Below, one piece after another: positions 49,566 to 49,598 of a stretch of 49,598 nucleotides of DNA. The notes beneath the pieces are model-generated. The model was given only the letters and a program-made list of their open reading frames with translations, was not told where the DNA came from and did not search any database. The translations under genes and the position numbers were made by a program. The DNA is from an uncultured bacterium (GTDB taxonomy: Bacteria; Cyanobacteriota; Vampirovibrionia; Gastranaerophilales; Gastranaerophilaceae). Positions within the stretch are counted from its first letter, which is position 1. Each line of letters begins with the position of its first letter. The stretch lies in NCBI GenBank assembly GCA_902775025.1, contig CACYKP010000009.1:1-49598 (forward strand). Direction: 5' to 3'.

Positions 49566-49598
49566 CAAGAAAGGGGAATTTTATAAGAGAGATTTTAA

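Overview
This AT-rich window most likely comes from a non-photosynthetic relative of cyanobacteria in the Gastranaerophilales / Melainabacteria (Vampirovibrionia) line. The grounds are circumstantial: low GC, a fermentative [FeFe]-hydrogenase with its thioredoxin-like [2Fe-2S] partner, an outer-membrane MlaA-like protein, many lineage-specific proteins of a type I associate with that group, and direct-repeat promoter motifs that match the cyanobacterial HLR1 (RpaB-binding) consensus. I could not check the assignment against a database.

Layout. 1-3409: an MlaA-alpha/beta-hydrolase fusion cut by the window start, a small membrane protein, a glutaredoxin and the RseP site-2 protease. 3470-14485: a coiled-coil protein, a papain-like protease candidate, a divergent giant multidomain protein of about 2,500 residues (two HExxH zinc-peptidase modules, C-terminal RelA/SpoT-like domain) and a small gene behind it. 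14500-18573: a MITE-like element, a TPR-glycosyltransferase, small lineage-specific genes, and a divergent XRE/HAD pair around a 22-bp palindrome. 18577-24077: a tight minus-strand operon (HEAT-like protein, ruvX, DUF1292, a Clp_N-only protein, tilS, hpt). 24157-27593: two glycosyltransferases and a phosphohexomutase. 27765-32238: a small gene, then a tandem calpain-like protease whose first copy has lost Cys and His and whose C-terminal part is frameshifted off. 32307-37934: envelope and hypothetical genes including a LemA-like protein, a Slt-type lytic transglycosylase, a serpin-like secreted protein and a BadF/HgdC-type ATPase. 37980-43530: an AGCS symporter, a lineage-specific protein, the hydrogenase pair and a POT peptide transporter. 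43793-49598: an SF1 helicase-nuclease, a zinc peptidase, a small secreted protein and a broken sugar-binding lipoprotein gene.

The most interesting theme is a set of effector-like genes. They include several predicted peptidases and a RelA/SpoT-type domain. Three transcription units (the giant/papain-like divergent pair, the calpain-like operon and a 142-residue protein) have an upstream direct repeat that fits WWTGTAAM-NN-WWTGTAAM exactly, the reverse complement of HLR1; a fourth has a one-mismatch version. Four other small proteins, or the same kind, share a short N-terminal [TF][NG]F-x-[AGS] motif. This suggests a co-regulated, possibly exported set of lineage-specific proteins. That is an inference.

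The window also holds several dispersed repeats: a MITE-like element, two copies of a GC-rich REP-like repeat (one translated inside a glycosyltransferase gene, one supplying a Shine-Dalgarno), a double-hairpin repeat, and three mini-arrays with a GGGGTAAAT core. Several genes have a -10-like hexamer 6-7 nt before the start codon and no Shine-Dalgarno, which suggests leaderless transcripts. I saw no tRNA, rRNA, CRISPR array, integrase or transposase gene, and no gene-free stretch longer than 300 bases.
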